A stretch of DNA of 64,000 nucleotides from Marinobacter pelagius. GTDB lineage: Bacteria > Pseudomonadota > Gammaproteobacteria > Pseudomonadales > Oleiphilaceae. Of the stretch, positions 56,042-64,000 are shown one piece after another (within the stretch, counting starts at the first letter, position 1; every line of letters begins with the position of its first letter). The notes under the pieces were generated by a model, which saw nothing but the letters and a program-made list of their open reading frames with translations, was not told where the DNA came from and did not search any database. A program made the position numbers and the translations under genes. The DNA lies in NCBI RefSeq assembly GCF_900114925.1, contig NZ_FOUR01000006.1:186001-250000 (forward strand), given 5' to 3'.

Positions 56042-57544
56042 ATGACCGATTTCCCCCCTGATACCGTATTTAGTTTCCCGGACGCCGACCCGCAACCTGG
56101 TTTGGTCCTTGACCGGGATACTGCCCTGCTGAAGGCAAGTCGCAGTGCCACCGATCTGGTCAGCAGTGCCGGCCTTGAGAGCGCCCTGGACCTGCTCCCG
56201 AGCAACACACAGGCCCTGATTCATTCTTCCCTGCAACAGAACCGGGCCATCGAGAATGTCGAATCCCGGATACCCGGCCATATCCTGCTCTGGACGCTGA
56301 TACCGGATCAGGCCAGCAACCAGGTCTTACTCCGGGGCCGGGATGCCACCGAGGAAGTTCGCACCCGGGAGCAGGCTGTGCAGTCCAACCGCCTGTACCG
56401 GCTGATTACCGAGAACACCACCGATCTGATTTCCCGCCACGCCCCGGACGGTCGGTTCATCGACGCGACACCGGCGTCGTGGCGATTGCTCGGCTACTGG
56501 CCCGAGGAGCTGCGGGGCAAGCCGTTGGAAGAGGTGTTCCGGGGCGATCATGTGGTCGAACAACTGGTAGAAGCCCGCAACCGCCTGCGGGACGACGGCT
56601 ACGCCACCCTGACCCTGGAAATCCTGCACCGGGACGGCAGCAAGCGCTGGTTCGAGATTGCCAGCCGCGCCATCCGTGAGACCTACACCGGCGCAGTGGT
56701 GGAAGTCATCAGCGTGTCCCGCGACATCACTGCCCGGGTAGAATCCGAGGAGAACAACCGGCGGCTGGCGGACGAACTGGCCCATGCCGCACGGCTTGCA
56801 ACCCTGGGCGAACTGGCCTCCAGCATCGCCCACGAGATGAACCAGCCACTGGCCACCATCGTGAACTTTGCCAGTGCCAGCCAGCGCTACCTGAAGAACG
56901 CCCGAACCAATCCGGAATGCCTGGACCGGGTAGACGATGGACTGCAGAAGATTGTTCACCACGCCAACCGGGCCTCGGAAGTGATCAAGCGGCTCCGGGC
57001 GTTCCTGCGCAAGGGTCAGAAAAGAACCGCGCCGATTTCCGTCAATGACGTGGTCGGCAACGTGGCCAGGCTGTGCCAGTGGGAAGCGGACAAGAACCGG
57101 GTCAGGATCCGGGAGCGGCTGTGCGAGGCTGCCCCGGTGATCACCGCCGACCCCGTGTTGCTCGAGCAGGTCCTGATCAACCTCATCCGTAACGGGATCG
57201 AGGCCACTGTCGAGTCCCGGAAAACGAAGAGCACGGACTCGGGAAACCCGGCCGAGATCACCCTGACCACCTGTATCAATGATTGCAAAGAGACCCTCAT
57301 CGAAGTCACCGACCAGGGCGATGGGCTGGGCGAGCAGGAAATTCGCCAGATGTTCCAGCCCTTTTACACAAGCAAGCCCCAGGGCCTGGGCCTTGGCCTG
57401 TCCATGAGTCGCTCCATTATCGAAGGCTTTGGCGGCTTCCTGGATGCCAGGCTGGCGAAGACCGGTGGCCTTACCCTCACCTGCCGCTTCCCCGCGAGCA
57501 CTAACAAGAACAAGACTGCAACAATGGAGATTTCCCCGGAATGA
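56042..57544 (+). CDS. PAS-domain histidine kinase (FixL-like, soluble)
   Basis: A 500-residue cytoplasmic kinase with two PAS-like regions (about 20-110 and 115-235; the second is typical, with YRLITENTTDLISRHAPDGR and WFEIASRAIRET). HisKA carries His264 in SIAHEMNQPLATIV, and the HATPase has NLIRNGIEAT, DQGDGLG and GLGLGLSMSR. No membrane helix or heme-PAS signature can be asserted. It overlaps the FixJ-like gene by 4 bases. It is divergent from the acyl-CoA synthetase gene. Confidence 0.93.
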   Translation: MTDFPPDTVFSFPDADPQPGLVLDRDTALLKASRSATDLVSSAGLESALDLLPSNTQALIHSSLQQNRAIENVESRIPGHILLWTLIPDQASNQVLLRGRDATEEVRTREQAVQSNRLYRLITENTTDLISRHAPDGRFIDATPASWRLLGYWPEELRGKPLEEVFRGDHVVEQLVEARNRLRDDGYATLTLEILHRDGSKRWFEIASRAIRETYTGAVVEVISVSRDITARVESEENNRRLADELAHAARLATLGELASSIAHEMNQPLATIVNFASASQRYLKNARTNPECLDRVDDGLQKIVHHANRASEVIKRLRAFLRKGQKRTAPISVNDVVGNVARLCQWEADKNRVRIRERLCEAAPVITADPVLLEQVLINLIRNGIEATVESRKTKSTDSGNPAEITLTTCINDCKETLIEVTDQGDGLGEQEIRQMFQPFYTSKPQGLGLGLSMSRSIIEGFGGFLDARLAKTGGLTLTCRFPASTNKNKTATMEISPE

Positions 57545-58191
57545 CTGAATCACCCAGTAACCCGCCCACCACCGTCTACGTGGTTGACGACGACGCCGGC
57601 ATGCTCGAGTCGACCCAATGGCTGCTCGAGTCCGTGGGACTGAACGTCGAAGCCTACAGCGACGGCCGGAAATTCCTGGATGCGGTAGGGCATACCAACG
57701 CCGGCTGTGTGGTGCTGGATGTGCGGATGCCCGGGCTTGGCGGCCTCAACGTCCAGGAAGAATTGCAGAAGCGGGGACTGGAGGTGCCGATCATTTTTGT
57801 CTCCGGCCATGCCGACGTCCCCATCGTGGTCCGGGCCTTCAAATCCGGTGCATTCGACTTCATCGAGAAGCCGTTCAACGAGCAGCTTCTGCTCGACAGT
57901 GTCCAGCAGGCCCTCCAGGAGCGGCAGAGCGGCCAGCGTTTCCATGGCAATGCCCGCACCGAGGCACTGATCGACACCCTCACCCGCCGGGAACGGGACG
58001 TCTTCCTGCCCCTGGCCCAGGGCTACACCAGCCGTGAGATTGCCGATCAGCTGGGAGTGAGCGTCAAGACCATCGACCTGTACCGGGCCCGGGTCATGAA
58101 ACGCCTGGGCGCCGAACGGTTGCCGGACGTGACCGGCATCGCCATTGCGGCGGGACTGGTTGATCCTCTGGATCTGCGCCGCGACAGTTAG
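57541..58191 (+). CDS. FixJ-type response regulator
   Basis: A 216-residue regulator with receiver Asp60 in VLDVRMPGLGG and Lys in FIEKPFNEQ, and a LuxR-type HTH (LTRRERDVFLPLAQGYTS, LGVSVKTIDLYRARVMK). It is translationally coupled to the kinase upstream and its end overlaps the convergent MocR gene by 4 bases. A similar pair exists at 30.7-32.9 kb. The target promoter is probably the divergent acyl-CoA synthetase gene. Confidence 0.94.
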   Translation: MTESPSNPPTTVYVVDDDAGMLESTQWLLESVGLNVEAYSDGRKFLDAVGHTNAGCVVLDVRMPGLGGLNVQEELQKRGLEVPIIFVSGHADVPIVVRAFKSGAFDFIEKPFNEQLLLDSVQQALQERQSGQRFHGNARTEALIDTLTRRERDVFLPLAQGYTSREIADQLGVSVKTIDLYRARVMKRLGAERLPDVTGIAIAAGLVDPLDLRRDS

Positions 58192-59597
58192 CGTCCCATC
58201 TCCTCGTGGACCAGCGCACCGAGCCTGGCGACGGCCTTTTCGATGGTTCCGGTCCAGGGGTTTCCGCCGTTCAGGCGGAGGCAGTTATCGAACTTGTTGG
58301 TGGTGGAGAACATCAGCCCGGGCGCCACGTTGATGTTCTCCGCCCGTGCCCGCTGGTACACCTCTGTGCCCGATACCCCCTCCGGTAGTTGTACCCAGAG
58401 CACAAACCCGCCCTGGGGCCGGCTCACTGCCGTCCCTTCCGGGAATGACCGGGCCACCGCCGATCGCATGCGCTCGGTCGCTTCCCGGTAGTGCTGCCGC
58501 GCTGACCGCAGGTATCGGTCATAGCCGCCCTGCTCCAGGAAGTGGGCAACCGCCAGCTGGGGAATGGAGGAGGTTGCCAGGTTTACGAAGTACTTGTGCT
58601 GGCGGGCGCTGGCCATGTGACGACCGGGGATCATCCAGCCCAGGCGCAGGCCCGGGGAAATGGTCTTGGAAAAGGAACTGCAATAGATCACGTTGTCAGC
58701 CCGGTCGAAGGCCTTGGCGGGTCGGGGCCGCTCACCGGTGTGGTACAGGTCGCCGTAGATATCATCCTCGATCAGGGGCACATCAGCCGCCGCCAGCATG
58801 GACACCAGCTGCTTCTTGCGCTCATCGGACATGCGCGCCCCCATGGGATTGCTGTGATTGGTCACCACCACACAGGCTTTCAGGGGCCACTGTTCCAGGG
58901 CCAGTTCGAGTCCCTCGAGACTCAGACCTTCCGAGGGGTGAGTGGGGATTTCAATCACCCGCAAGCCCACTACTTCCAGGGCCTGGAGAATACCGGGGAA
59001 CGACGGTGACTCCACCGCTACGATGTCACCGGGCTGGGTCACCGCCCGCAGGGCCAGAATGATGGCTTCCTGGGCGCCGTTGGTTGCCAGGATATCATCC
59101 GGTGTCACCGGCACGCCGATGGCGGCCATGCGCTGGGCAATCTGGCGGCGGAACGATTCCTTGCCGGGAAAGGCGTAATCCAGGGTTTCCAGCCCCCTTC
59201 GTGCCGCCCACAGTGTGCTCTGCTGGATCTGCCGTACAGGCAGGTAATCCGGGTGGGGAATCGCGGTGGCCAAAGGAACCATTCGTTTCTGTTCATCAGC
59301 ACACAGATCCAGGGTCATTTCCCGCGCGGTCACCGGGACCGGCCGGCTCCGGTGCTTTAGCATGGACGGCTCGGGCACATCCTGGACCGGCAGACGCACG
59401 AAATAGCCGCTGCGCTCCCGGGCTTCCAGGTACCCCCGAGCCTCCAGGGTCTGGTGGGCCTGCAATACCGTCGAAATCGAGACCCCGAACTGCCGGCTCA
59501 ATACCCGTACACCGGGCAACCGGTCACCTTGCCGGTACACCCCTTCCTGGATCAGCGCCTGCAGCTGATCCGCCACCTGGCTGTATAGAACGCCCAT
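58188..59597 (-). CDS. MocR-type GntR/aminotransferase-fold regulator
   Basis: A 469-residue regulator: an N-terminal GntR winged helix (1-75, QGDRLPGVRVLSRQFGVS), then a class I aminotransferase fold with PLP lysine K311 in CSSFSKTISPGLRLG. MocR proteins use PLP-bound amino acid or vitamin B6 as effector and act on divergent genes. ATG at 59595-59597 after GGAGGGAG is chosen. Its divergent neighbour is the small gene plus phzF. TACAGA-type repeats in the shared region are candidate operators. Confidence 0.93.
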   Translation of the reverse strand: MGVLYSQVADQLQALIQEGVYRQGDRLPGVRVLSRQFGVSISTVLQAHQTLEARGYLEARERSGYFVRLPVQDVPEPSMLKHRSRPVPVTAREMTLDLCADEQKRMVPLATAIPHPDYLPVRQIQQSTLWAARRGLETLDYAFPGKESFRRQIAQRMAAIGVPVTPDDILATNGAQEAIILALRAVTQPGDIVAVESPSFPGILQALEVVGLRVIEIPTHPSEGLSLEGLELALEQWPLKACVVVTNHSNPMGARMSDERKKQLVSMLAAADVPLIEDDIYGDLYHTGERPRPAKAFDRADNVIYCSSFSKTISPGLRLGWMIPGRHMASARQHKYFVNLATSSIPQLAVAHFLEQGGYDRYLRSARQHYREATERMRSAVARSFPEGTAVSRPQGGFVLWVQLPEGVSGTEVYQRARAENINVAPGLMFSTTNKFDNCLRLNGGNPWTGTIEKAVARLGALVHEEMGR

Positions 59598-59660
59598 GCG
59601 GTCTCCCTCCTGCCTTGTATCTCCCTTGTTATTGCACCAGACCTGTCCGGCAATGGGGCA

Positions 59661-59744
59661 GTACAGATCGGCAGCAAATGAACCGGTACAGACTCGCGTG
59701 AGACTCATCTGTACCGATTCAAAAACAGATTAACTGAATCTGTT
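59661..59744. promoter_or_regulatory. TACAGA repeats and AACAGATT palindrome, likely MocR operator
   Basis: GTACAGA occurs at 59661-59667 and 59686-59692, and its inverse TCTGTAC at 59708-59714. AACAGATT-AACTG-AATCTGTT is a perfect 8-bp inverted repeat at 59724-59744. The group lies in the 204-base divergent region. MocR proteins often bind such direct plus inverted repeats. Confidence 0.6.
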
Positions 59745-59801
59745 ATGCCTGTCAGCGAAGCAGGACAATGATGACAAGCTCATTGAAGAAGGAGTTTCAC
59801 C

Positions 59802-60119
59802 ATGGGATCCGCCATTGTTCCTGCACGGCACTCAGCCGTTCCTGTCCTGCTCCCGGACATCCCTGCCTCTACCCGCAAGGATCTCCTGGGACTGGCCTCA
59901 CCCACCCTGCCCCTGGGCACTATCCGGCCGGAAGTCACCCGGAAATGGCTGGAAGACCTCGGGTTCACCATCCGCCGGGAAAGCCACGGGCACTGGATTC
60001 TGACACTCGGCCGCCCCACGCCGGAGCTGCACCTGTACAGCGAGGGCGAACTGGAACAGTTTGCCAGATACAAAGCTCATGATTACGCTGGACGCACACT
60101 CGAGGAGACAAACCGATGA
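59802..60119 (+). CDS. Small conserved hypothetical protein, coupled to phzF
   Basis: A 105-residue protein of no family I know. Pieces such as PEVTRKWLEDLGFTIRRES and WILTLGRPTPELHLYSEGEL look like a small alpha/beta fold. It has a strong SD (GAAGGAG) and overlaps the phzF start by 4 bases, so the two are coupled, and it is divergent from the MocR regulator. The pairing suggests a minor role in the same metabolite handling. Confidence 0.78.
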   Translation: MGSAIVPARHSAVPVLLPDIPASTRKDLLGLASPTLPLGTIRPEVTRKWLEDLGFTIRRESHGHWILTLGRPTPELHLYSEGELEQFARYKAHDYAGRTLEETNR

Positions 60120-60919
60120 TGCACCCGATCTTCCAGGTCGACGCTTTCACCGACCGTGTTTTCGGCGGCAATCCGGCCGCCGTCATGCCTCTGGATCAAT
60201 GGTTGCCGGATGACACCCTCCGGGCCCTGGCGATGGAGAACAACCTGTCCGAAACCGCCTTCCTGGTCCGGCTGCCGGAGGCAGATGAGGCCGACTTCCA
60301 CATCCGCTGGTTTACGCCCACGGTGGAGGTGCCCCTGTGCGGCCATGCCACGCTGGCCAGCGCATGGGTCATCTTCAACATGCTGGACTGGACCGGGGAG
60401 AGAATCATCCTGCAGTCAAAGAGCGGCCATCTGGGCGTTCGCAGGGACAATGACTGGTTGGTGCTCGACTTTCCCAACCTGGCCTTTGAGGAGCGCCAGA
60501 CACCCGCGATCATTCATGAAGCCCTTGAGGGCGCTCCGGAGACCGCCTTCTACGTGCCCAACGACACCAACTACATGGTGGTACTGGAAAACGAAGCGGC
60601 GGTCCGGTCGGCCGAGCCGGATCTTCGCAAGCTCAAAACCCTCGGCAATCAGGGACTGATCGTCACCGCCCGGGGGGAGGGCTGCGACTTTGTCAGCCGC
60701 TATTTTGCCCCCGGCGCGGGCATCGACGAGGACCCGGTCACCGGCTCCATCCACAGCGTGCTGGTGCCCTACTGGGCAAACCAGCTGGGAAAATCGTCCC
60801 TCGAGGCAAGACAGCTGTCAGCCCGGGGCGGTCTGCTGCGCTGTGAGCTGAAAGGTGACCGGATCGATATCGCCGGCCAGGCCGCGTTCTTCATGGAAGG
60901 TTCCGTACACCTGCCCTGA
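60116..60919 (+). CDS. PhzF-family isomerase/epimerase
   Basis: A 267-residue PhzF-like enzyme of the diaminopimelate-epimerase fold. MHPIFQVDAFTDRVFGGNPA and NNLSETAFL with catalytic Glu46 identify it. GAGIDEDPVTGSIHSVLVPYW is the matching C-terminal motif. Only relatives in phenazine operons are known to act in phenazine formation; no other phz gene is here, so the substrate is unknown. Confidence 0.92.
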   Translation: MMHPIFQVDAFTDRVFGGNPAAVMPLDQWLPDDTLRALAMENNLSETAFLVRLPEADEADFHIRWFTPTVEVPLCGHATLASAWVIFNMLDWTGERIILQSKSGHLGVRRDNDWLVLDFPNLAFEERQTPAIIHEALEGAPETAFYVPNDTNYMVVLENEAAVRSAEPDLRKLKTLGNQGLIVTARGEGCDFVSRYFAPGAGIDEDPVTGSIHSVLVPYWANQLGKSSLEARQLSARGGLLRCELKGDRIDIAGQAAFFMEGSVHLP

Positions 60920-60929
60920 GACTGATATA

Positions 60930-60960
60930 CTGCCCGCCGTTCACTCACACCGGCGGGCAG
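60930..60960 (+). promoter_or_regulatory. Hairpin immediately before the BaiN-type start codon
   Basis: CTGCCCGCCG (60930-60939) and CGGCGGGCAG (60951-60960) form a 10-bp perfect stem ending 2 bases before the ATG at 60963. It can occlude the ribosome-binding region. An extended -10 (TGATATACT, 60923-60931) overlaps its 5' end. Confidence 0.65.
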
Positions 60961-60962
60961 TA

Positions 60963-62156
60963 ATGACAGCATCCTCGGCATCCCACTACGACGTAATCAT
61001 CATCGGCGCCGGTGCTGCCGGGCTCATGTGTGCCGCCACCGCGGGCTACCGGGGGCGCCGGGTACTGGTGATCGACCACGCCAACAAGCCCGGGAAAAAG
61101 ATCCTCATGTCCGGCGGGGGGCGCTGCAATTTCACCAACCTGAACAGCACGCCGGCCAATTTCCTGTCCGACAACCCGCACTACTGCATATCGGCGCTGA
61201 AGCGCTATACCCCCCAGGATTTCCTGGAACTGGTGGATCGCCACGGTATCGATCACGAAGAGAAAGCCCCGGGACAGCTGTTCTGCAAGGACAGCGCCAA
61301 AGATATCCTGAACATGCTGCTGACCGAATGCGAATGGGCCGGGGCTGAAATCCGACTGAAGACCGCCGTCACTGCCGTCAGCGAAACAGATGCGGGCTAT
61401 CGACTGAAAACCGGCAGTGGCCCACTGACCTGCGAAGCCCTGGTGATTGCCACCGGCGGGCTCTCGATTCCGACCATGGGCGCGACCGGCTTCGGGTACG
61501 AGATCGCCCGGCAATTCGGCCTGGAGGTGCTCCCCACCCGTGCCGGCCTGGTGCCTTTCACGCTCCAGCCGGAGCTGAAAACCCAGCTGGCACCGTTGGC
61601 CGGGATCAGCTGCCCGGTGGATGCCGAATGCAACCGCCAGCATTTCCGGGAACCCATGCTGGTCACCCACCGGGGCCTGAGTGGTCCGGCCATGCTGCAG
61701 ATTTCCAGTTACTGGTATCCGGGGGATGACATCAGTATCAACCTGCTGCCGACTCAACAGATCGAGGACGATCTGATGGGCCTGCGCAAGCAGAAACCGC
61801 GCACCACCGTCGCCCAGTATCTGGCGGAGTATCTGCCGAAACGCTTTGCCAGCGCTTTCAACGAACTCCACGGCTGGACCGGCCCGCTGCAGGAATACAA
61901 GAACGCCGATATCGAACAGGTGGCAAACACCCTGGGAGACTGGACCATCAAGCCCGCAGGCACCGAGGGTTACCGCACCGCGGAAGTCACCCTGGGTGGC
62001 ATCGACACCCGCCAGCTCTCGTCAAAGACCATGGCGGTGCTGGACCGGCCGAATCTTTACTTCATCGGGGAAGTGGTGGATGTCACCGGCCATCTGGGCG
62101 GCCACAATTTCCAGTGGGCCTGGGCGTCCGGCGTTGCCGCCGGGAATGTGGCCTGA
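60963..62156 (+). CDS. BaiN/HI0933-type NAD(P)/FAD-dependent oxidoreductase
   Basis: A 397-residue flavoprotein of the HI0933/YhiN family. The FAD motif is VIIIGAGAAGLMCAATAG and the conserved GKKILMSGGGRCNFTN follows, with the C-terminal GEVVDVTGHLGGHNFQWAWASG. Family members include BaiN and YhiN and act on unknown electron acceptors. The real start ATG at 60963 lies 2 bases past a strong hairpin; an upstream frame inside phzF is not the start. The gene follows phzF by 43 bases. Confidence 0.93.
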   Translation: MTASSASHYDVIIIGAGAAGLMCAATAGYRGRRVLVIDHANKPGKKILMSGGGRCNFTNLNSTPANFLSDNPHYCISALKRYTPQDFLELVDRHGIDHEEKAPGQLFCKDSAKDILNMLLTECEWAGAEIRLKTAVTAVSETDAGYRLKTGSGPLTCEALVIATGGLSIPTMGATGFGYEIARQFGLEVLPTRAGLVPFTLQPELKTQLAPLAGISCPVDAECNRQHFREPMLVTHRGLSGPAMLQISSYWYPGDDISINLLPTQQIEDDLMGLRKQKPRTTVAQYLAEYLPKRFASAFNELHGWTGPLQEYKNADIEQVANTLGDWTIKPAGTEGYRTAEVTLGGIDTRQLSSKTMAVLDRPNLYFIGEVVDVTGHLGGHNFQWAWASGVAAGNVA

Positions 62157-62166
62157 GGCCGGCTGA

Positions 62167-63330
62167 TCAGCTGACCCGACGATAACCGCCTTCCAGGCCA
62201 TTTTTCGACAATACCCACTGCCACAGCTGGATATCCCGGGACCGAAAGGCCCCGGCACAGGACAGCAGGTAATACTCCCACATCCGGTAAAAGCGCTTGC
62301 CGAGCTGCTCCCGGAACTGTGGCCAGGCCACCTTGAAGTTGTCGTACCAGGCCATCAGGGTCCGGTCATAGTCGGCGCCGAAGTTGTGCAGGTCTTCCAC
62401 CACGAACAGTCGATCGGCGGCATCGGTGATCTGGCTCAGTGAGGGCAATTCCCCGTTGGGGAAGATGTACTTGTCAATCCAGGGATCGGCGCCCCCGGAC
62501 CGGTTATTGCTGCCAATGGTATGCAGCAGGAACAGGCCATCCTCTTTCAGGCAGCGATGGGCCACATCCATGAACGTGCGGTAGTTCTTGCGCCCGACAT
62601 GTTCGAACATGCCGACACTGACCACCCGGTCAAACTTCTCGTTCACTTCCCGGTAATCCTGCAGACGAAACTCCAGTGGCAGGTCCGGATAACGGTCACG
62701 GGCCCAGGCGGTCTGCTCCTTCGAGATGGTCACCCCGACGCATTCCACGCCATAGTGCTCGGCGGCGTAGCTCATGAAGCTGCCCCAGCCGCAGCCGATG
62801 TCCAGCACCCGCATTCCGGGCTCCAGCTTGAGTTTCTGGCAGATCAGGTCGAGCTTTGCTTCCTGCGCCTGCTCCAGGTTGCTGGCGTTTTTCCAGTAAC
62901 CACAGGTGTAGGTCATCCGGGAGTCGAGCATGGCGCCATAGAACGCGTTGCCCAGATCGTAGTGCTGCTCCCCTACCTGCCAGGACCGCCGTGAATCCTG
63001 GCGGTTCAGCAATCTTGCCTTGAGGGCATGAAACATGACGCGGGAAGGCCGTACCTTGTGATGCAGTCGCGCCCGGAGCAGGCGATGGAAGAACTCGTCG
63101 AGCCGGTCACACTCCCAGTCGCCGTCCATGTAGCTTTCACCAAGCCCCAGGTTGCCCCGGGCAAACACCCGGTCGGCGACACCGGGCGCATTGAGCCGCA
63201 TGTCCCAGGGGGCTTGGCCGTCCAGGCGAATGCCTGCCTCGGTCAGCAACTCCGCCATGTAACGCTCGGATGCGGGCATTCTCCGTTCCCGCAGATTGGT
63301 CAGACGCTGGTTCGACGCAACTTGAGGCAA
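62167..63330 (-). CDS. cfa: Cyclopropane-fatty-acyl-phospholipid synthase
   Basis: A 387-residue SAM-dependent enzyme that adds a methylene to the double bond of membrane unsaturated fatty acids, helping acid and solvent tolerance. The SAM motif VLDIGCGWGSF is at about 175-185, and LGLGESYMDGDWECD and YDLGNAFYGAMLDSRMTY are family signatures. The frame extends upstream of any good start; TTG at 63328-63330 has GGAGGAG 5 bases ahead and gives a family-like N-terminus. The inner ATG at 63279 has an SD too close. Confidence 0.92.
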   Translation of the reverse strand: MPQVASNQRLTNLRERRMPASERYMAELLTEAGIRLDGQAPWDMRLNAPGVADRVFARGNLGLGESYMDGDWECDRLDEFFHRLLRARLHHKVRPSRVMFHALKARLLNRQDSRRSWQVGEQHYDLGNAFYGAMLDSRMTYTCGYWKNASNLEQAQEAKLDLICQKLKLEPGMRVLDIGCGWGSFMSYAAEHYGVECVGVTISKEQTAWARDRYPDLPLEFRLQDYREVNEKFDRVVSVGMFEHVGRKNYRTFMDVAHRCLKEDGLFLLHTIGSNNRSGGADPWIDKYIFPNGELPSLSQITDAADRLFVVEDLHNFGADYDRTLMAWYDNFKVAWPQFREQLGKRFYRMWEYYLLSCAGAFRSRDIQLWQWVLSKNGLEGGYRRVS

Positions 63331-63459
63331 AACCGCTCCTCCTTTCCAGATCCAGAACAAACGTGACGACACGGTTGCCGTGAAAAAGAAAGCTTCCTTA
63401 ACGATAACCTTAGTCAAAAATCGGGAGGCCGGGGTTTGAATTTCTCAATAAGAACAATA

Positions 63460-63481
63460 GCCGGGGCTGGTGTACCCCGGC
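63460..63481 (-). terminator. Intrinsic terminator of the universal stress protein gene
   Basis: On the minus strand GCCGGGG / CCCCGGC with an 8-base loop is followed by TATTGTTCTTATT, 20 bases after the stress protein stop. The cfa promoter must lie in the remaining 130 bases. Confidence 0.65.
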
Positions 63482-63501
63482 AGAGAGGTCAAGGTATGAG
63501 A

Positions 63502-64000
63502 TCAGCGCAGGATGACCAGGGGCTTTTTTGCAGTCTTGAGCATGGTTGTGGTGGTGCTGCCCACCAGGAACTGACGAATACGGGAGTGGCCGTAAGCCCC
63601 CATCACCAGGATGTCGATATCGTGCTCTTGCTGGTATTGATGCAGGGCCGGTTCAACATCGCCGGCACGGATCGCAAGGGTAATCTCGCTCTCCAGTCCC
63701 GAAAGCATGCTTTCCGCCTTTTTCAGCTGCTCCCACCGATCGCTGGTATCGGGGCCAATCATCACCAGATGCAGCGGCATGCCCTTCAATACCGGGCTGC
63801 CCGCCAGCAGCTCAACACCCTTGAATGCAGTCGCGCTGCCATCGAACGCCAGCATCGCACTCTTCGGCTCGGCGTATTCATCCGGCACCAGCAGGATCGG
63901 CCGATGGACACTGCGGATTACGGTCTCCAGCTGGCTGCCGATGTGAATGTCCCGGTCCGAACTGCTCTCGCCATGCAACCCCATGACCAGCAAGCGGGTC
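63502..64000 (-). CDS. Tandem universal stress protein (5' end beyond window)
   Basis: The visible 166 codons hold the end of one Usp domain (VMGLHGESSSDRDIHIGSQ...) and a complete second one, starting KSAMLAFDGSATAFKGVEL and ending with the G-x-x-G-x9-G-S/T pattern in GAYGHSRIRQFLVGSTT. The frame continues past 64000. Tandem Usp proteins bind ATP or AMP and respond to stress. The first domain's N-terminus and the start codon are not visible. Confidence 0.93.
   Translation of the reverse strand, partial: TRLLVMGLHGESSSDRDIHIGSQLETVIRSVHRPILLVPDEYAEPKSAMLAFDGSATAFKGVELLAGSPVLKGMPLHLVMIGPDTSDRWEQLKKAESMLSGLESEITLAIRAGDVEPALHQYQQEHDIDILVMGAYGHSRIRQFLVGSTTTTMLKTAKKPLVILR

Noticed and set aside
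60116..60919. Phenazine biosynthesis cluster suggested by PhzF
   Set aside because: PhzF relatives are widespread isomerases; no other phz gene is present.

Overview
The window looks like a stretch of core chromosome from a Marinobacter-like marine gammaproteobacterium. GC content is high, the order thrS-infC-rpmI-rplT-pheS-pheT-ihfA-merR is the classic gammaproteobacterial one, and pncC/recA, mutS, fdxA, fadH and many lipid-handling and AraC-type genes fit an oil- and lipid-using marine organism. The genus is inferred from gene order and protein flavour, not from a database search. I found no insertion sequence, phage gene, CRISPR array or rRNA operon. There is one tRNA gene (Asp).

Layout. 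1-7.4 kb (minus strand): translation operon, with an AUU-initiated infC and a thrS leader that appears to mimic tRNA-Thr anticodon arms. 7.4-11.3 kb: TAXI-type TRAP uptake system. 11.3-16.4 kb: an envelope trio of DUF1329 protein, YCF48-like propeller and RND/MMPL exporter. 16.6-20.4 kb: pepN, a DUF2797 protein and a DUF1315 (YeaC-like) protein. 20.45-20.58 kb (plus strand): a candidate small RNA with a Fur box over its promoter and its own terminator. 20.6-24.8 kb: rhomboid protease, phosphoesterase, nadK and a coiled-coil protein. 24.9-30.7 kb: fadH with a divergent AraC regulator, a tiny acidic ORF, tRNA-Asp, and a second AraC regulator divergent from a MaoC-type protein. 30.7-35.4 kb: FixJ/PAS-kinase pair and a Lon-like protease. 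35.6-41.5 kb: PilZ-like protein, flavodoxin-like protein, recA (LexA box), pncC, mutS, fdxA. 41.5-45.3 kb: LysE exporter, unknown helical protein, DegV protein and a PF10118 diiron-like hydrolase with a striking palindrome upstream.

45.5-54.2 kb is the most accessory-looking block. It holds a PepSY-flavodoxin-FNR membrane flavoprotein, a DUF2271 protein carrying an ApbE-type flavinylation motif, an acidic PepSY protein, a ferric-reductase-like protein, a divergent OmpR-type two-component system, a membrane-anchored AraC regulator and a DUF6448 protein. Together they suggest a regulated transmembrane electron-transfer or metal-reduction module.

54.2-64 kb: acyl-CoA synthetase divergent from a second FixL/FixJ-like pair, a MocR regulator divergent from a small unknown gene plus phzF, a BaiN/HI0933-type flavoprotein whose start sits beside a strong hairpin, cyclopropane fatty acid synthase and a truncated tandem universal stress protein. 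Protein-coding and tRNA genes fill almost the whole window, and no gap between them exceeds about 300 bases.
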